From: Silene latifolia
Lineage: Eukaryota > Streptophyta > Magnoliopsida > Caryophyllales > Caryophyllaceae
Length of the DNA: 64,000 bases
Direction: 5' to 3'
Assembly: GCF_048544455.1 (NCBI RefSeq)
Contig: NC_133536.1
Span: 37,466,652 to 37,530,651, forward strand
The position numbers and the translations under genes are program-made. Shown here piece after piece: positions 1-9,512 of this stretch; position 1 is the stretch's first letter, and each line of letters starts with the position of its first letter. The notes under the pieces are model-generated. The model was not told the origin of the DNA. It did not search any database and saw only the letters and a program-made list of their open reading frames with translations.

Positions 1-1257
1 TTTGCAGGAATCTTCAAGTTACTTCGTATTTCTGACCGAGTACTTAGCTATACTTGACCGAGTGCGAGTGCTTACTAGACCGAGTAGACCTCACTCGATC
101 TAGTTAGGAAGCTATGACGTCGGGATGTGGAAAAAAAAAATTCTGCAGATACTCAACGAAATAGCTCCTACTCGATCGAGTAAGGTGGTACTCGTTCGAG
201 TACCATAGACACTCGATCGAGTAGGTTACTGTACAGTGATTCTTACGGGTTTCTTAAAACCCCTATCCTTTCTAATCCCTCTCATTCCTTCTCCTTTATT
301 CGAACCCTAGGCTCTCAAACTCCTCAAAATCTCTCATATTCTTGTGTTGGTAGGGGTTAATTTGGGGTTATTTTCTTTGTTTAATTTCGTTCCTTTACTT
401 TACTACTTAATCAAGGTAGGATTTCTTCCATATTTACATGTTTTTATGCCTTTAAATTGTTGGGATGATTGCATATTCTGAAATTTCGATTCATATGATC
501 AATTTGTTGCTTTTAATTGTTGTAATATGATTCACATGCCTTCTTTCCTTGATTGTTGGTGATTAATTGCTGAAAAATAGACTAGAAATTGCCAAATTGA
601 AACCGAAATTTCTAGGGTTTACAAAAATCAAAATCGATTATGGTTGTTTTACATGGATTAGATGATGAAATTGAGTACTATACCTTGTTTATAACATGTT
701 GAAGGATGAATTTTGATGATTTTCACCTTAAAAAGTTGCCTTAAAACTCCGTCTTAAAAGTGCTCCAAATGGAAATTCGTTATCTATATTTGAAATTCGG
801 TGTTGTATATGAATGTTTAAGTAAAGGTGGAACTTTAATATAGTAGTGGTACTGTTAATTGATGAAGAATATGTCAAAATAGATACAGCTGTAGAGACCG
901 TCTGACAAGTTTAATTGAGTTGTTTGTTTCTAATATTGAAGGTTGATGATGATATGTCCTAAATTACTTTTCCATGAGCTTGTTCAAATGCCTCACATGT
1001 TATTAAGTGTGTGTATAGAGTAACAATAGAATCATGCCAGGGTGTTAGAAGTGGTTGGGTATGTGTGTTTTCCATGATGAACTTTTCCCAACTATTGTTA
1101 TGAGTTGCTATAAACTGAAATTATATATCGAATTGGGAACTTGTTGGTGAATGTGTGTACCTAGCTGAGTATTCAAAGTTTAATGGCATGAATTATGTGC
1201 TTCACATGTCGAACTTGTTGGTGGATTTGTGTACCTAGCTGAGCATGTAAAATCCAA
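1..1257 (+). other. Leader/promoter-like region of the leftmost LTR element
   Basis: This 1.26-kb stretch has no long reading frame. It begins with degenerate and exact ACTCGATCGAGT palindromes (40-226), then a pyrimidine-rich stretch (about 260-340), then an AT-rich leader running up to the ATHILA-ORF1-like frame. A 24-bp string at 882-905 is identical to one inside the solo chromovirus-like LTR at 42766-42789, which links this region to that LTR family. The order palindrome array, pyrimidine-rich segment, leader is the same as in the LTRs at 4391 and 42138. I infer that it derives from an LTR or 5' leader, but I could not place clean TG...CA ends, and the true left end is probably outside the window. 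Confidence 0.5.
40..226. repeat. Palindrome array (ACTCGATCGAGT type)
   Basis: Degenerate GACCGAGT-like copies at 40-110 are followed by three clear palindromes between 168 and 224, spaced 20-21 bp start to start. The core is TCGATCGA or TCGTTCGA. It lies immediately upstream of the pyrimidine-rich leader, the same place it holds in the related LTRs. Confidence 0.8.
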
Positions 1258-1317
1258 TTGCGTGAAGTATATGCTTTACATGTTTATGTAAGTTGCTTAA
1301 GTCATACGCTGAAAAAG

Positions 1318-2898
1318 ATGCCGAGACCGAACGTAGGGACCCGTCAGAGTAAACGGGGAAGGGTGACACAGCCTGAGATTGGGGAAGGGAGTGGACTTGT
1401 GGTACCCGCGGTACCGGAATACCCTTTAGTAGTGTTTGTAGATTTCAAGCAAAGAGAGCGTTTTGTAGCTTTGCAAAAACGCAAAATGAGGCCGGCGAGG
1501 TGTGTATACACTACACTTTTGGAGGATTTGGGAATAGAGACGGATGTCCGTCATATATTCGAGACTTTGGGTTTTACGGGGTTGTATAGGCTGAGGAAAC
1601 ATTCCTACCCTTTTCTTACCTTGGAGTTTATGAGCTCCTTTAGTTATGACCCAGCTGCCCAAACCGTCGAGTTTAGGTTGATGAACACCAGTTTCCTGTT
1701 GACTATGGATCTTTTTGCGTCTCACCTTTGGTTGGCCAAGCCTTCCAAGGATTCTATCACTGATATTCCTGCTGAGTGCGGTGTCTGCCGCCTAATGCCT
1801 TGTCTGACCGGAAAGCCAGCTCCCACCTCAAGTAACACGTTGATAAATGACGTTCAGCATGTTACCTTGAGGGTCTTTCTCCGTTTTCTTTCGAACCTCC
1901 TTTATGATAGACCGGATATCAGTAAACTGAACAATCATGAGGTGTTTCTTCTGATGTCTTACCTCAACCCGGAGCGGGCCAGGAAAGTGGTCTTTAATGC
2001 TCCTTCCATCGTCTGCGCTAGCCTTTCTTTGATGGCCACTGCCTCTTACCAGTACCTGAGTTGTGGTGCTATCGCTACTCGGTTAGCTGAAAAGCTAACC
2101 TCCTTTGAGGCTTCTGCGGATTATGTGCCTCTGGCTACACCGGTGCCTACGATGGACCGTGACTACTATCTCGACCTGAAATGGTTGAGAACTTTGGCCA
2201 ACGGCAGCCTAGCCTGGAGAGTGTGGGGGATGAGTTGGATGGGGATCCCGGCTCCTGAGCACCTTCCACCGACCGAGCCGTTAGAGCCGGTGGTGACAGC
2301 TGTTGACCCCGACGAGGAGGAAGAGGAGGATGATGACGTGCTCCGCCGGTTGCAGACCTATCTCATTGATGACATGATTCTCCAGGTGATGCCCGAGCCG
2401 AAGAAGGGGGAGAACGCGGCGGTCAGGGAGGAGAGGCCCAGATTGGGGAGAGGACCCCGTAGAGTGAGAGAGAGGACCGCTGAGACTAGACCACGGCCGG
2501 TAGCACCACCACAGCAGCACCCTTATCCGTGCTACCCCTACCTTGACACCCCGGAGACGCGATCGAGTTACTTGGCAGAGAGAGTGTCATCTACTTTGAC
2601 ACTCAGGAATATTCACAAGATGGCGTACACCCAGGGGATTGGGACCGAGGGACCGCATCCGGTTTGGTGGAGTGGTGTTGGGGACTATAGTGGGGTTTTC
2701 CACTCTTACGGGGTGGATCAGTCAGCTTGGGGGACGCCTCAATCCTTTCCCTATGGTGGTTTGACCCCATGGCACGTAGGTCCGGGAGATGGAGCGGGAG
2801 TTGATGCGGGGATTGGGTCATCTGGAGCGGGCACATCAGGAGGTGATGGTGGTGGTGGTGAGGTGATGGAGGAGCAGCAGCAGCAGCAGCAGGAGTGA
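1318..2898 (+). CDS. ATHILA ORF-1-like element protein
   Basis: An uninterrupted frame that could start at 1258. I prefer the ATG at 1318 (MPRPNVGTRQSKRGR) because it follows an A-rich context and begins a basic N-terminus. The resulting protein is about 527 residues. The centre, roughly residues 80-300, resembles the ATHILA ORF-1/plant retrotransposon ORF-1 family: a YPFLTLEFMSSF motif, then VEFRLMNTSFLLTMDLF, then an N-rich helical section with LLSYL-type ends. The family is known from Athila-like Ty3/gypsy elements and its biochemical role is not established. The C-terminal third is acidic (EEEEEDDD), then Arg/Pro-rich, then Gly-rich, ending in a glutamine run. No gag zinc knuckle, protease, RT or integrase lies beside it. 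It looks whole. It could instead be a domesticated relative, but the flanking arrays and the LTR downstream favour an element gene. Confidence 0.6.
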   Translation: MPRPNVGTRQSKRGRVTQPEIGEGSGLVVPAVPEYPLVVFVDFKQRERFVALQKRKMRPARCVYTTLLEDLGIETDVRHIFETLGFTGLYRLRKHSYPFLTLEFMSSFSYDPAAQTVEFRLMNTSFLLTMDLFASHLWLAKPSKDSITDIPAECGVCRLMPCLTGKPAPTSSNTLINDVQHVTLRVFLRFLSNLLYDRPDISKLNNHEVFLLMSYLNPERARKVVFNAPSIVCASLSLMATASYQYLSCGAIATRLAEKLTSFEASADYVPLATPVPTMDRDYYLDLKWLRTLANGSLAWRVWGMSWMGIPAPEHLPPTEPLEPVVTAVDPDEEEEEDDDVLRRLQTYLIDDMILQVMPEPKKGENAAVREERPRLGRGPRRVRERTAETRPRPVAPPQQHPYPCYPYLDTPETRSSYLAERVSSTLTLRNIHKMAYTQGIGTEGPHPVWWSGVGDYSGVFHSYGVDQSAWGTPQSFPYGGLTPWHVGPGDGAGVDAGIGSSGAGTSGGDGGGGEVMEEQQQQQQE

Positions 2899-3703
2899 CA
2901 CTCCTATTTCTTTATCTTTGTTATGATTGTTGGTCTTGGATGTTGGTAGTTGTTGGTTGTTAAAACCTTTATTCTCGGATTTGTATGCTTGGCCATAAGG
3001 CCGGATTTACTAGTTGACTTGGTGGCAGGATTTTGTGAGTCGGGAGGTCGTTCCGACTCAAGTTATGTGACGATTTTGTGTATATACATGTGGTTTATGA
3101 CAGGTTTTTCCAAGGTGTTTGACCTGTAGGTACTCGACAGAGTACCCCATACTCGGTCGAGTAGCTACAGGTATGACGGAATTGATGCATTCTGATCTCA
3201 GGGCTACTCGATCGAGTAGCCAAGACACTCGATCGAGTAGCAGGGCACTCGATCGAGTACCACTGCATACTCGATCGAGTAGCACTGTTACAGGAACTTT
3301 TGAAAAATTAAAATTGTTTAATTGTTATATAATTACATGTATGATGTTTAGCATGGTTAGTGATCCTTAGTAACACCTTTGAACCGTTAATTTCATATGT
3401 TAGACGCTGCGCTTGGGTTTTATATGCATATTTGTCACAAGTAGTGAAGTGGTGATGGTTTCTTATTATTTTCAATATTACATCCGCCATATTACTATCT
3501 ATTCATCGGAATTACTTCTTTTCATACAATTGTGCATACGATATCAACATGCTTTATCGACGGCAGCTAGTTATTCCGGTGGTTTGTGTATGATTTCTAA
3601 TTTAATGAGTATATGCTTAGTGAGTAATGTCCATAATAAATAATATAGTTTTAATTTATGTTACGATACAAATAATAAGTAACGTGTGTGTTAATTGGGT
3701 GGT
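2899..3703 (+). other. 3' untranslated-like region of the ATHILA-ORF1-like gene
   Basis: AT-rich, with no credible reading frame. It includes the palindrome array at 3130-3283 and ends at the first hairpin/polypurine module. Beyond those I see nothing recognisable. Confidence 0.5.
3130..3283. repeat. Palindrome array (ACTCGATCGAGT type)
   Basis: Two degenerate and four exact ACTCGATCGAGT palindromes. The four exact copies (about 3205-3283) are spaced 21, 20 and 22 bp, with spacers of unrelated sequence. They lie downstream of the reading frame, so the module flanks this gene on both sides. Confidence 0.85.
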
Positions 3704-3741
3704 GAACTTCGGGGACGAAGTTCCTTTTTAGAGGGGAAGAG
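3704..3741 (+). promoter_or_regulatory. Hairpin plus polypurine tract, first copy
   Basis: GAACTTCGGGGACGAAGTTC (3704-3723) is a perfect 8-bp-stem hairpin, followed by a purine run near 3730-3741. In plant chromovirus-type gypsy elements this arrangement lies just before the 3' LTR. A second copy at 4353-4390 directly precedes the LTR, so this upstream one is either a duplicate or the scar of another 3' end. Confidence 0.6.
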
Positions 3742-4352
3742 TAATGTCGCAAAATAAAAAGGCTGATTTTGAAATTATGTTGTTGTTCGTTTATAATACT
3801 TTGTTGTTTAATTACAAAATTTTCTAGTACCTTGGTCACTTTGCTTGTATGAAGTTGTAATTGGTTACCTTAGTTTGTTGAGTAATTCATGAGTTGAAGT
3901 GAATATGATAGTATGTTTTAAAGGACGGTCATAAAGTGATAAATGTGGTGCCATGTGTCGTAATGGAATCGCGTTGTTGAGTAACATAGTGGTATTAGTT
4001 GTGCAGCATGAAGTCGTTATGAGATATGTTTCGGGTGGATAGTTGTTACCAGTAGGGGGGGGGGGGGGGGTAATCTCATATAAGATGGGTGATCGTTGTT
4101 TGTGCTGGTTCGTATTGCGAGGTTGATGCTTTATATATGATAGTTTGTAAGAGTGGATGTATACATATAGAGTGACAGTTGATGATGATGATGTTTATAT
4201 GATGGTTTGTAAGAGCTGATGTACATATACTTAGTACGTTAGATAATGATGATGATGACATGGGGGATGGCGTTTCAAGAAAGTAGGTGACTTGTGTCGA
4301 AAGAGTGGTGAGGTCGTTGTTCCCGGGTCTTGTGTGTTGAGATTGGTGAGTT
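3742..4352 (+). other. Non-coding stretch between the two polypurine modules
   Basis: AT-rich, no reading frame of note. It contains an 18-nt poly-G run at about 4058-4075 and two loosely repeated segments (about 4130-4155 and 4195-4220, both with GATGGTTTGTAAGAG-like or related text). No recognisable gene. Confidence 0.5.
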
Positions 4353-4390
4353 GAACTTCGGGGATGAAGTTCTTTTTAAGGAGGGAAGAC
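4353..4390 (+). promoter_or_regulatory. Hairpin plus polypurine tract before the 3' LTR
   Basis: A near-copy of the 3704 hairpin (one base differs in the stem) followed by AAGGAGGGAAGAC, which abuts the TG of the LTR at 4391. This is the expected site of plus-strand priming and sets the LTR start. Confidence 0.75.
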
Positions 4391-5677
4391 TGTAATACCC
4401 GCCTTTTTAGGGACCCTTTGACCAACATTGACTGACCTTGGGAACGGGAATAATTCTTAGAAGTGCGTGCCAAAGCTATCTTGGGTTACGAGTTATGGGT
4501 GGTACTCGATAGAGTAGAGGCTACTCGATCGAGTAGCGTGGTTACTCGATCGAGTAGGGGGTCACTCGTTCGAGTATGTGTGGTACTCGATCGAGTATCG
4601 GGTTTTCAGCGAGGGTTTTTAATCGCGTTTTGTTAAATCCGCAAATCATTTCCGCCTCATTCCTCCTACCCTTTAGTCGCCTCTTTCCCTTCCCTTCACC
4701 ATAAAACCTCTGTGGAAGCCCTTTTGAAGGTTCTTGTGCGTTAGGAGAGCATAGCTTGAGCCGGGTACCGGTCTTTTGCCGGGTTTCTCCTTGTAGGCAA
4801 GTTGTCATCATCATCTGTATCCTTGTCTTTACAATTAGGGTTTGCTTGATAGTAATAAGTGATTGTGTTGTGGTTATAGGCTTTGCTTGATTGCTGGATA
4901 TGTCATATGTTGGCATGGAATGGTTGCAGTTGCGTAAAGGTAGGTTCGCCTACTCAGTCTCTGTAGATGGTTTAGTACGTCGGTTGTTGTGGTGGTTGTA
5001 TATTATCGCAATTGTATTATGACGGTTGTTGATGTTGTATTGTGATTGCTGATTGCTTGTCTCTGGTTCTCGAGATGCGTTCTCGGCTGAGTGGAGTCAC
5101 TTGCGGGAGTGGCTTCACGCCCTAGTTTCGCCCTTCGTGGAACCCGCCACGGAAGGGGATGTGCACATTAATGGGACAAGGTTATCGCTCGGTATGATGA
5201 GCGGGGATTTGGTGGGTACGGCTGCGGTCCCCCATCGCGGGGGGGTCCAGTGGACAGTCGGTGACGGAGATTGGTCGGTGTGGGTGTGCTTGTGTGTGAC
5301 TGATTGTGTTGTATTGTATTGTTAGGTGTTGTTGGCATTGTTGTATCTTATCTCAGTACTGACCTTGTGTGGTTGTCTTGTTGTTGTATGTGTCTGCCGT
5401 GATCCCTTATGGTGAGCAGTCTGTCTTAGCAGGTGTTGATATCGTTGATAGCTGGAGTCCGGGCAGGGATGAGTCTTCACGAGATTTGATAGTTGTAGCG
5501 AGTAGTCTTTGAGTTGTATCGTTTGTATCATCAGTTGGTTTTAAATCACTTGTAATATAACATAATAGTTCTTTTATCGACATTTGATTATTACTGTCCT
5601 CGGGCAACCGAGATGGTAATGCCCTTATATGCTAAGGAAGGCCTAGTTAAGGCTCCTCTGGATATGGGGGTGTTACA
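4391..5677 (+). mobile_element. 3' LTR of a chromovirus-like Ty3/gypsy element
   Basis: Begins TGTAATACCCG and ends GGGGGTGTTACA, giving a 1,287-bp LTR with TG...CA ends next to a polypurine tract. It shares long blocks with the solo LTR at 42138-43616, including the CTCGAGATGCGTTCTCGGCT block and the GGAACCCGCCACGGAAGG block. It carries a palindrome array at 4503-4599. The base run after it (ACCAA) is the candidate target duplication, but its partner would lie outside the window. The element belongs to the sequence at its left, has no visible pol, and interrupts the Tat element that resumes at 5678. Confidence 0.8.
4503..4599. repeat. Palindrome array inside the LTR
   Basis: Five ACTCGATCGAGT-type palindromes with pitches of about 19, 21, 20 and 21 bp, located early in the LTR (U3 side). 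Spacer sequences differ. Confidence 0.85.
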
Positions 5678-6081
5678 ACCAAACCCCATTGCCACGACAT
5701 GGGTGACTCCCGCTTATGTCAAATGGTCACGAGCTCCGTCCTTGGAAGAGAGATCCAAATTCCTTAAGGACGAGGTTGTCGACTTGAAGTACCGAGAGGG
5801 TGGCAAGGCCAACCGTGCCTTCTTTGAGGAGTATGTTGATGGAGCTACCCCCGATGTGATGAGACCACCGAAGAGGAGGAGTTCAGGTCCCACGAATATG
5901 GTGGGCCGTGCATTGGCCCTTTTGGGTCGAACATAAGGTCTTGTGCTAGACCGGAGGCCGTTGCCGTCTTAGATCCGTTTAGGATCCGTTCCGAGGAAGA
6001 AGTCCAAGCTAGGCGGGCCAACAAGAAGAACAAAGGGAAGATGTACCCCGAGGGAAAAGGCAAGGGTAGAATGGAAGAGTG
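5678..6081 (+). pseudogene. End of a Tat-element antisense ORF (aORF)
   Basis: Plus-strand coding-like text lies between integrase and the missing 3' LTR, i.e. antisense to gag-pol. The visible part is basic, with motifs such as YVKWSRAPSLEERSKFLKDE and a Lys/Gly-rich end (GKGKGRMEE) before a stop near 6081. Antisense ORFs at this place are known in Tat elements such as Grande and Retand. I do not recognise the domain. It looks broken and is cut off on its 5' side by the LTR insertion ending at 5677. Confidence 0.4.
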
Positions 6082-6884
6082 AAGACCTCCATTACCCACA
6101 TTATTATTATGTTGTATTATTGTTGTAGGTTTTTATTATGTTGTAGTAGCTAGTTATTGTGTGTTTTGTGCTAGTTTTATTATGTGAGGTGTTTTAGTTG
6201 ACACCTTAGCTTTGACAAGTTGTAGACTCGTCGAGCTTTATTTATTGTTTAAATTATAATACCTCCATTATTAATTAAATAAGAGGATTGCTCGTGTAGA
6301 AAGTTGTGAACGCTTGTTTCTTCAATCCATTTGGTAAAGGCAATTCGATTTGAATCATCCTAAACATTTGCACTTGGGAAAGTGGTATTTTGTGGAAAGG
6401 GAGAAAGGCTCATTTTGTATGTCTGTGGGAAAGGGCGGTTTTCCCTTTCTTCTTTTTTTAGGGATGTTTTTGTATGTGGGAAATGTTTTTTTTTATTGTG
6501 GGAATGGTGTTATCCTTCTTGTGTAAGAAAGGACTGCTTACGTATTCACCTGAAGAGGTGAAATCAAACCATGATCGTAGTTCGAAATGTTTTGTGAATT
6601 TGATGGGGTTTTGTGGTTGTATCCCTCAGGCATAAGAGGGACTGCCTACGTATTTACCTGAAGAGGTGAAATCAAACCATGCTCGTAGTTCAGGGTTGTT
6701 TTGTTTTAGTGCAAATGAACGTTGCCTTTGACGGATCAAAGGACATTCGAAACGGGCAAGGTGTCGCGGCTTAGACTCGATAAAACATGCAATTTCAAAT
6801 CAGAACACGTTGAGGAACTTGACTTGAAAAGGGTTGAGGTCGTTTTTAGTTGTAAAACTAGGCTAGGTTGTTGGTTGCTAGGGT
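6082..6884 (-). other. 3' non-coding region of the Tat element
   Basis: AT-rich non-coding DNA between the antisense ORF end and the integrase stop. It holds a two-copy direct repeat (6527-6690) and otherwise nothing recognisable. Confidence 0.5.
6527..6690 (-). repeat. Two-copy ~103-bp direct repeat downstream of integrase
   Basis: The block containing GAAGAGGTGAAATCAAACCA and CGTAGTTC occurs at about 6527-6585 and again at about 6630-6690. Tat/Ogre-like elements are known to carry short tandem repeats between pol and the 3' LTR. Confidence 0.7.
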
Positions 6885-8145
6885 TCAAGGGTAGTACTTC
6901 TTGAGTTGGTCTAGGTTGGTCGGGTTTGTAAAGTCCTCCCCGTCTAGGTCACTCAGTCTCACCGCGCCCCTCGAAAGTATTTCATTGACCAGGTATGGTC
7001 CGGCCCAGTTGGGTTTGAATTTTCCCCTCGGATCGACGGGTAATGGTGCTCGAACTGACTTGAGGACCAAGTCGCCCTCCTGGATATTTCTGGGTTTAAC
7101 CTTCTTGTTGAATGCCCGTTGTATACGTCGTTGGTATAGCTGGACGTTGTGCAAGGCGTTGAGTCGTCGTTCGTCTAGGAGAGTGAGTTGTTCGTACCTT
7201 TGACGGGTCCATTCCGCCTCAGGGACTTGACTCTCCAGTAGGATGCATAGAGAAGGGACCTCTAACTCTACCGGTTGAACCGCCTCCATACCGTATGCTA
7301 GGTAGAAGGGTGTGGCGCCCGTCGGTGTTCGAATGGAGGTTCGGTATCCCCAGAGTGCGAATGGGAGTTTGCTCGGCCAATCGCGGCAGTTGTCTTGCAT
7401 TTTCTTGATGATGGTGACAAGAGTTTTGTTCGCTGCCTCCACCGCTCCGTTGGTTTGGGGACGATAGAGGGATGATCGATGTCGTTTGATCTTGTACTTG
7501 TCCAGCAAATCTTGAGTTTCCGCCCGGAAGTGAGAGCCTTGATCGCTGATGATTTCATGGGGTACCCCATATTGGCAGATGATGTTGTTTTGAATGAACT
7601 TGGCCACTTGTTTGGCGGTCAAGACTGCATATGACTGTGCTTCCACCCATTTGGTGAAGTAATCGATATCGACGAGGACGAAGCAATGCCCCTTGGTGCC
7701 TATCAGGTTGACTTTCCCGATGATGTCGATGCCCTAGGTTGAGAATGGCCAGGGTGATGTCATGGTGTATAAAAGGGATGGTGGTATGTGTTGTATGTTG
7801 GCGAAGGTTTGGCAATTGTGGCAATGTTTGACGTAGTTACGGCAATCGGCTTCCATGGTGGTCCAGTAGTAACCTAGCCGCATGAGTTTCCGTGTAAGCA
7901 TCATTGCGCTCATGTAAGGGCCACATTCTCCGTCGTGAACCTCTTCCATGACCCTCTTGGCTTTGTGATGGTCAATGCAAAGGAGGAGAATTCCTTGGGG
8001 TGTTCTTTTGTAGAGTTGATTTTGGTTTATCACGAATCGTGATGCAAGTAAACGGATGGCTCTTTGTCCTCTTTGGTCAGAGTTGGGAGGGAATTCGTTT
8101 TTGGTTTTGTAATTGAGGATGGCTTGGTACCAAGGTTCATCATGG
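6885..8145 (-). pseudogene. Tat element integrase region
   Basis: The minus strand encodes an integrase. The N-terminal part (about 7734-8033) has the HHCC zinc-binding arrangement: VHDGECGPYMSAMMLTRKL, later KHCHNCQTF. The catalytic core (6885-7646) has FIQNNIICQYGVPHEIISDQ, then YRPQTNGAVEAANKTL with the conserved glutamate, and a C-terminal region ending in the LKKYYP type common in gypsy elements. Integrase joins the cDNA to host DNA. The region is interrupted at its upstream side by the LINE at 8146 and looks broken. Confidence 0.85.
8132..8145. repeat. LINE target-site duplication, left copy
   Basis: AAGGTTCATCATGG, repeated exactly at 12964-12977 after the poly-A tail. A 14-bp duplication is typical of L1 target-primed insertion. 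Confidence 0.9.
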
Positions 8146-8238
8146 TGTCATGTCATGACCAAAACTGGGAAGATGAGAGAGATTTTAGAGAGAGAAAAAC
8201 CTCAAAAAATCTAAAAAAGGGTTTTCTAGGTTTCAGCA

Positions 8239-9512
8239 ATGGCGAAACACAAGAAAAACTTTACCAAAAATCTTCAATCTAACAGTAAATCACCTATTAA
8301 TTCTTCAAAAACGCCTCAATTATCAAAAAATCAAAAACAAGTAGATACTAATGTAGCGAGTAGCAGCAAAGGGATCGTTTCAGGATCAAAATCTCCGCGG
8401 AAGATCAATTTACGATATAATCCGGCGGATTTTGAGTCTGAATTGGAAGTTATCGTGGAGGATATTGATGACGAGGAGGAAGCTGTATCACAAGATGAGG
8501 ATGAAGCGCAACCGCCAGCACTCCGCCTCTCTTCTGATGATGTAGCAGGTGAGATTCAGTACTGGTCTACTGCGGTTTATTGTTACATTTTGGGTGCGAA
8601 TCCTCCGAGTTCTGTTATTTTTGGGTTTGTGAAAAGAGTTTGGCAATGTTATGGGATAGACCGTATATCGTTCATGCCTAATGGTTTGTTCCTTGTGCGG
8701 TTTAAGACTAAGGAAAAACAGCAGGAGGTTGTTAACAATGGCCACCTTATGTTTGATAATAAGCCTGTAATCGTTAAAGAGTGGAGTCCAAATGCAGAAT
8801 TGATTAAACATGACATATCCATTGTTCCCATCTGGATGAAACTTTACGGCTTAGACATCAAATTTTGGGGTAGTGTGTGCTTGCAGAAGATTAGTGGGTT
8901 GGTAGGGAAGTTCATCAAATGTGATGATGCTACGACTCATAAGGCTTTTCTGGCTATGCTAGGGTCATGGTTGAGGTCAAGGTTGGACAGCCCTTCCCTA
9001 CAGAGTTAGTGTTTCTGGATGAACTAGGAAACACTCAGAGGATTAGGGTTGTTTATGATTGGCTGCCTCTTAGCTGTGTGAAATGTAAAGGAATGGGTCA
9101 CTTAGCTGATCATTGTAGGAAGGAGAGTGATGCTAAAGTGAAGAAGGTATGGAGGCCTAAACAGAAGGCTCCTACAGTCCTAAAAAAGGTTCCAAAGACT
9201 CCTATCCCAGCTACCACTCCAAAACCCTCTCTCTCCCGTGCGGTGGTGACACCTAGTGTGCCTGTCAGACGAGCAGAGGGTGGTGACAAAGCTAATGGGG
9301 GTACAAATGGGGGTACTGAACAAGGGTCCACTGCACAGTCTGCACCTAGGAGATTTATTACTAGGATGCTCAGGAATGATGCAGGTGAGGCCAGGATTTT
9401 TACACCCAGGGGGATCACCTTTATGGATGCACTCACTTTGTCCATTCAGAAAGTTAAAAATGATTGTCAGCAGAAAATGGTTGGTCAGAGGAGCCTAACT
9501 GATCATGGGTAG
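8239..9512 (+). pseudogene. LINE ORF1 (DUF4283-like, zinc knuckle)
   Basis: Starts MAKHKKNFTKNL with a basic, Ser-rich N-terminus, an acidic stretch (EVIVEDIDDEEEA), then a DUF4283-type nucleic-acid-binding region around 8560-8900 (FMPNGLFLVRFKTKE, PVIVKEWSPN). A frameshift close to 8953, consistent with one lost base, moves the reading to another frame. That second frame continues through PFPTELVFLDELG and the CCHC knuckle CVKCKGMGHLADHC (about 9077-9118) to a stop at 9510-9512. The protein would coat LINE RNA. The stop overlaps the ORF2 start: the ATG at 9505 and the TAG at 9510 share the string ATGGGTAG. Confidence 0.85.

Noticed and set aside
4058-4075. 18-base poly-G run as a G-quadruplex element.
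   Set aside because: A single homopolymer without flanking G runs; may also be an assembly-length uncertainty.
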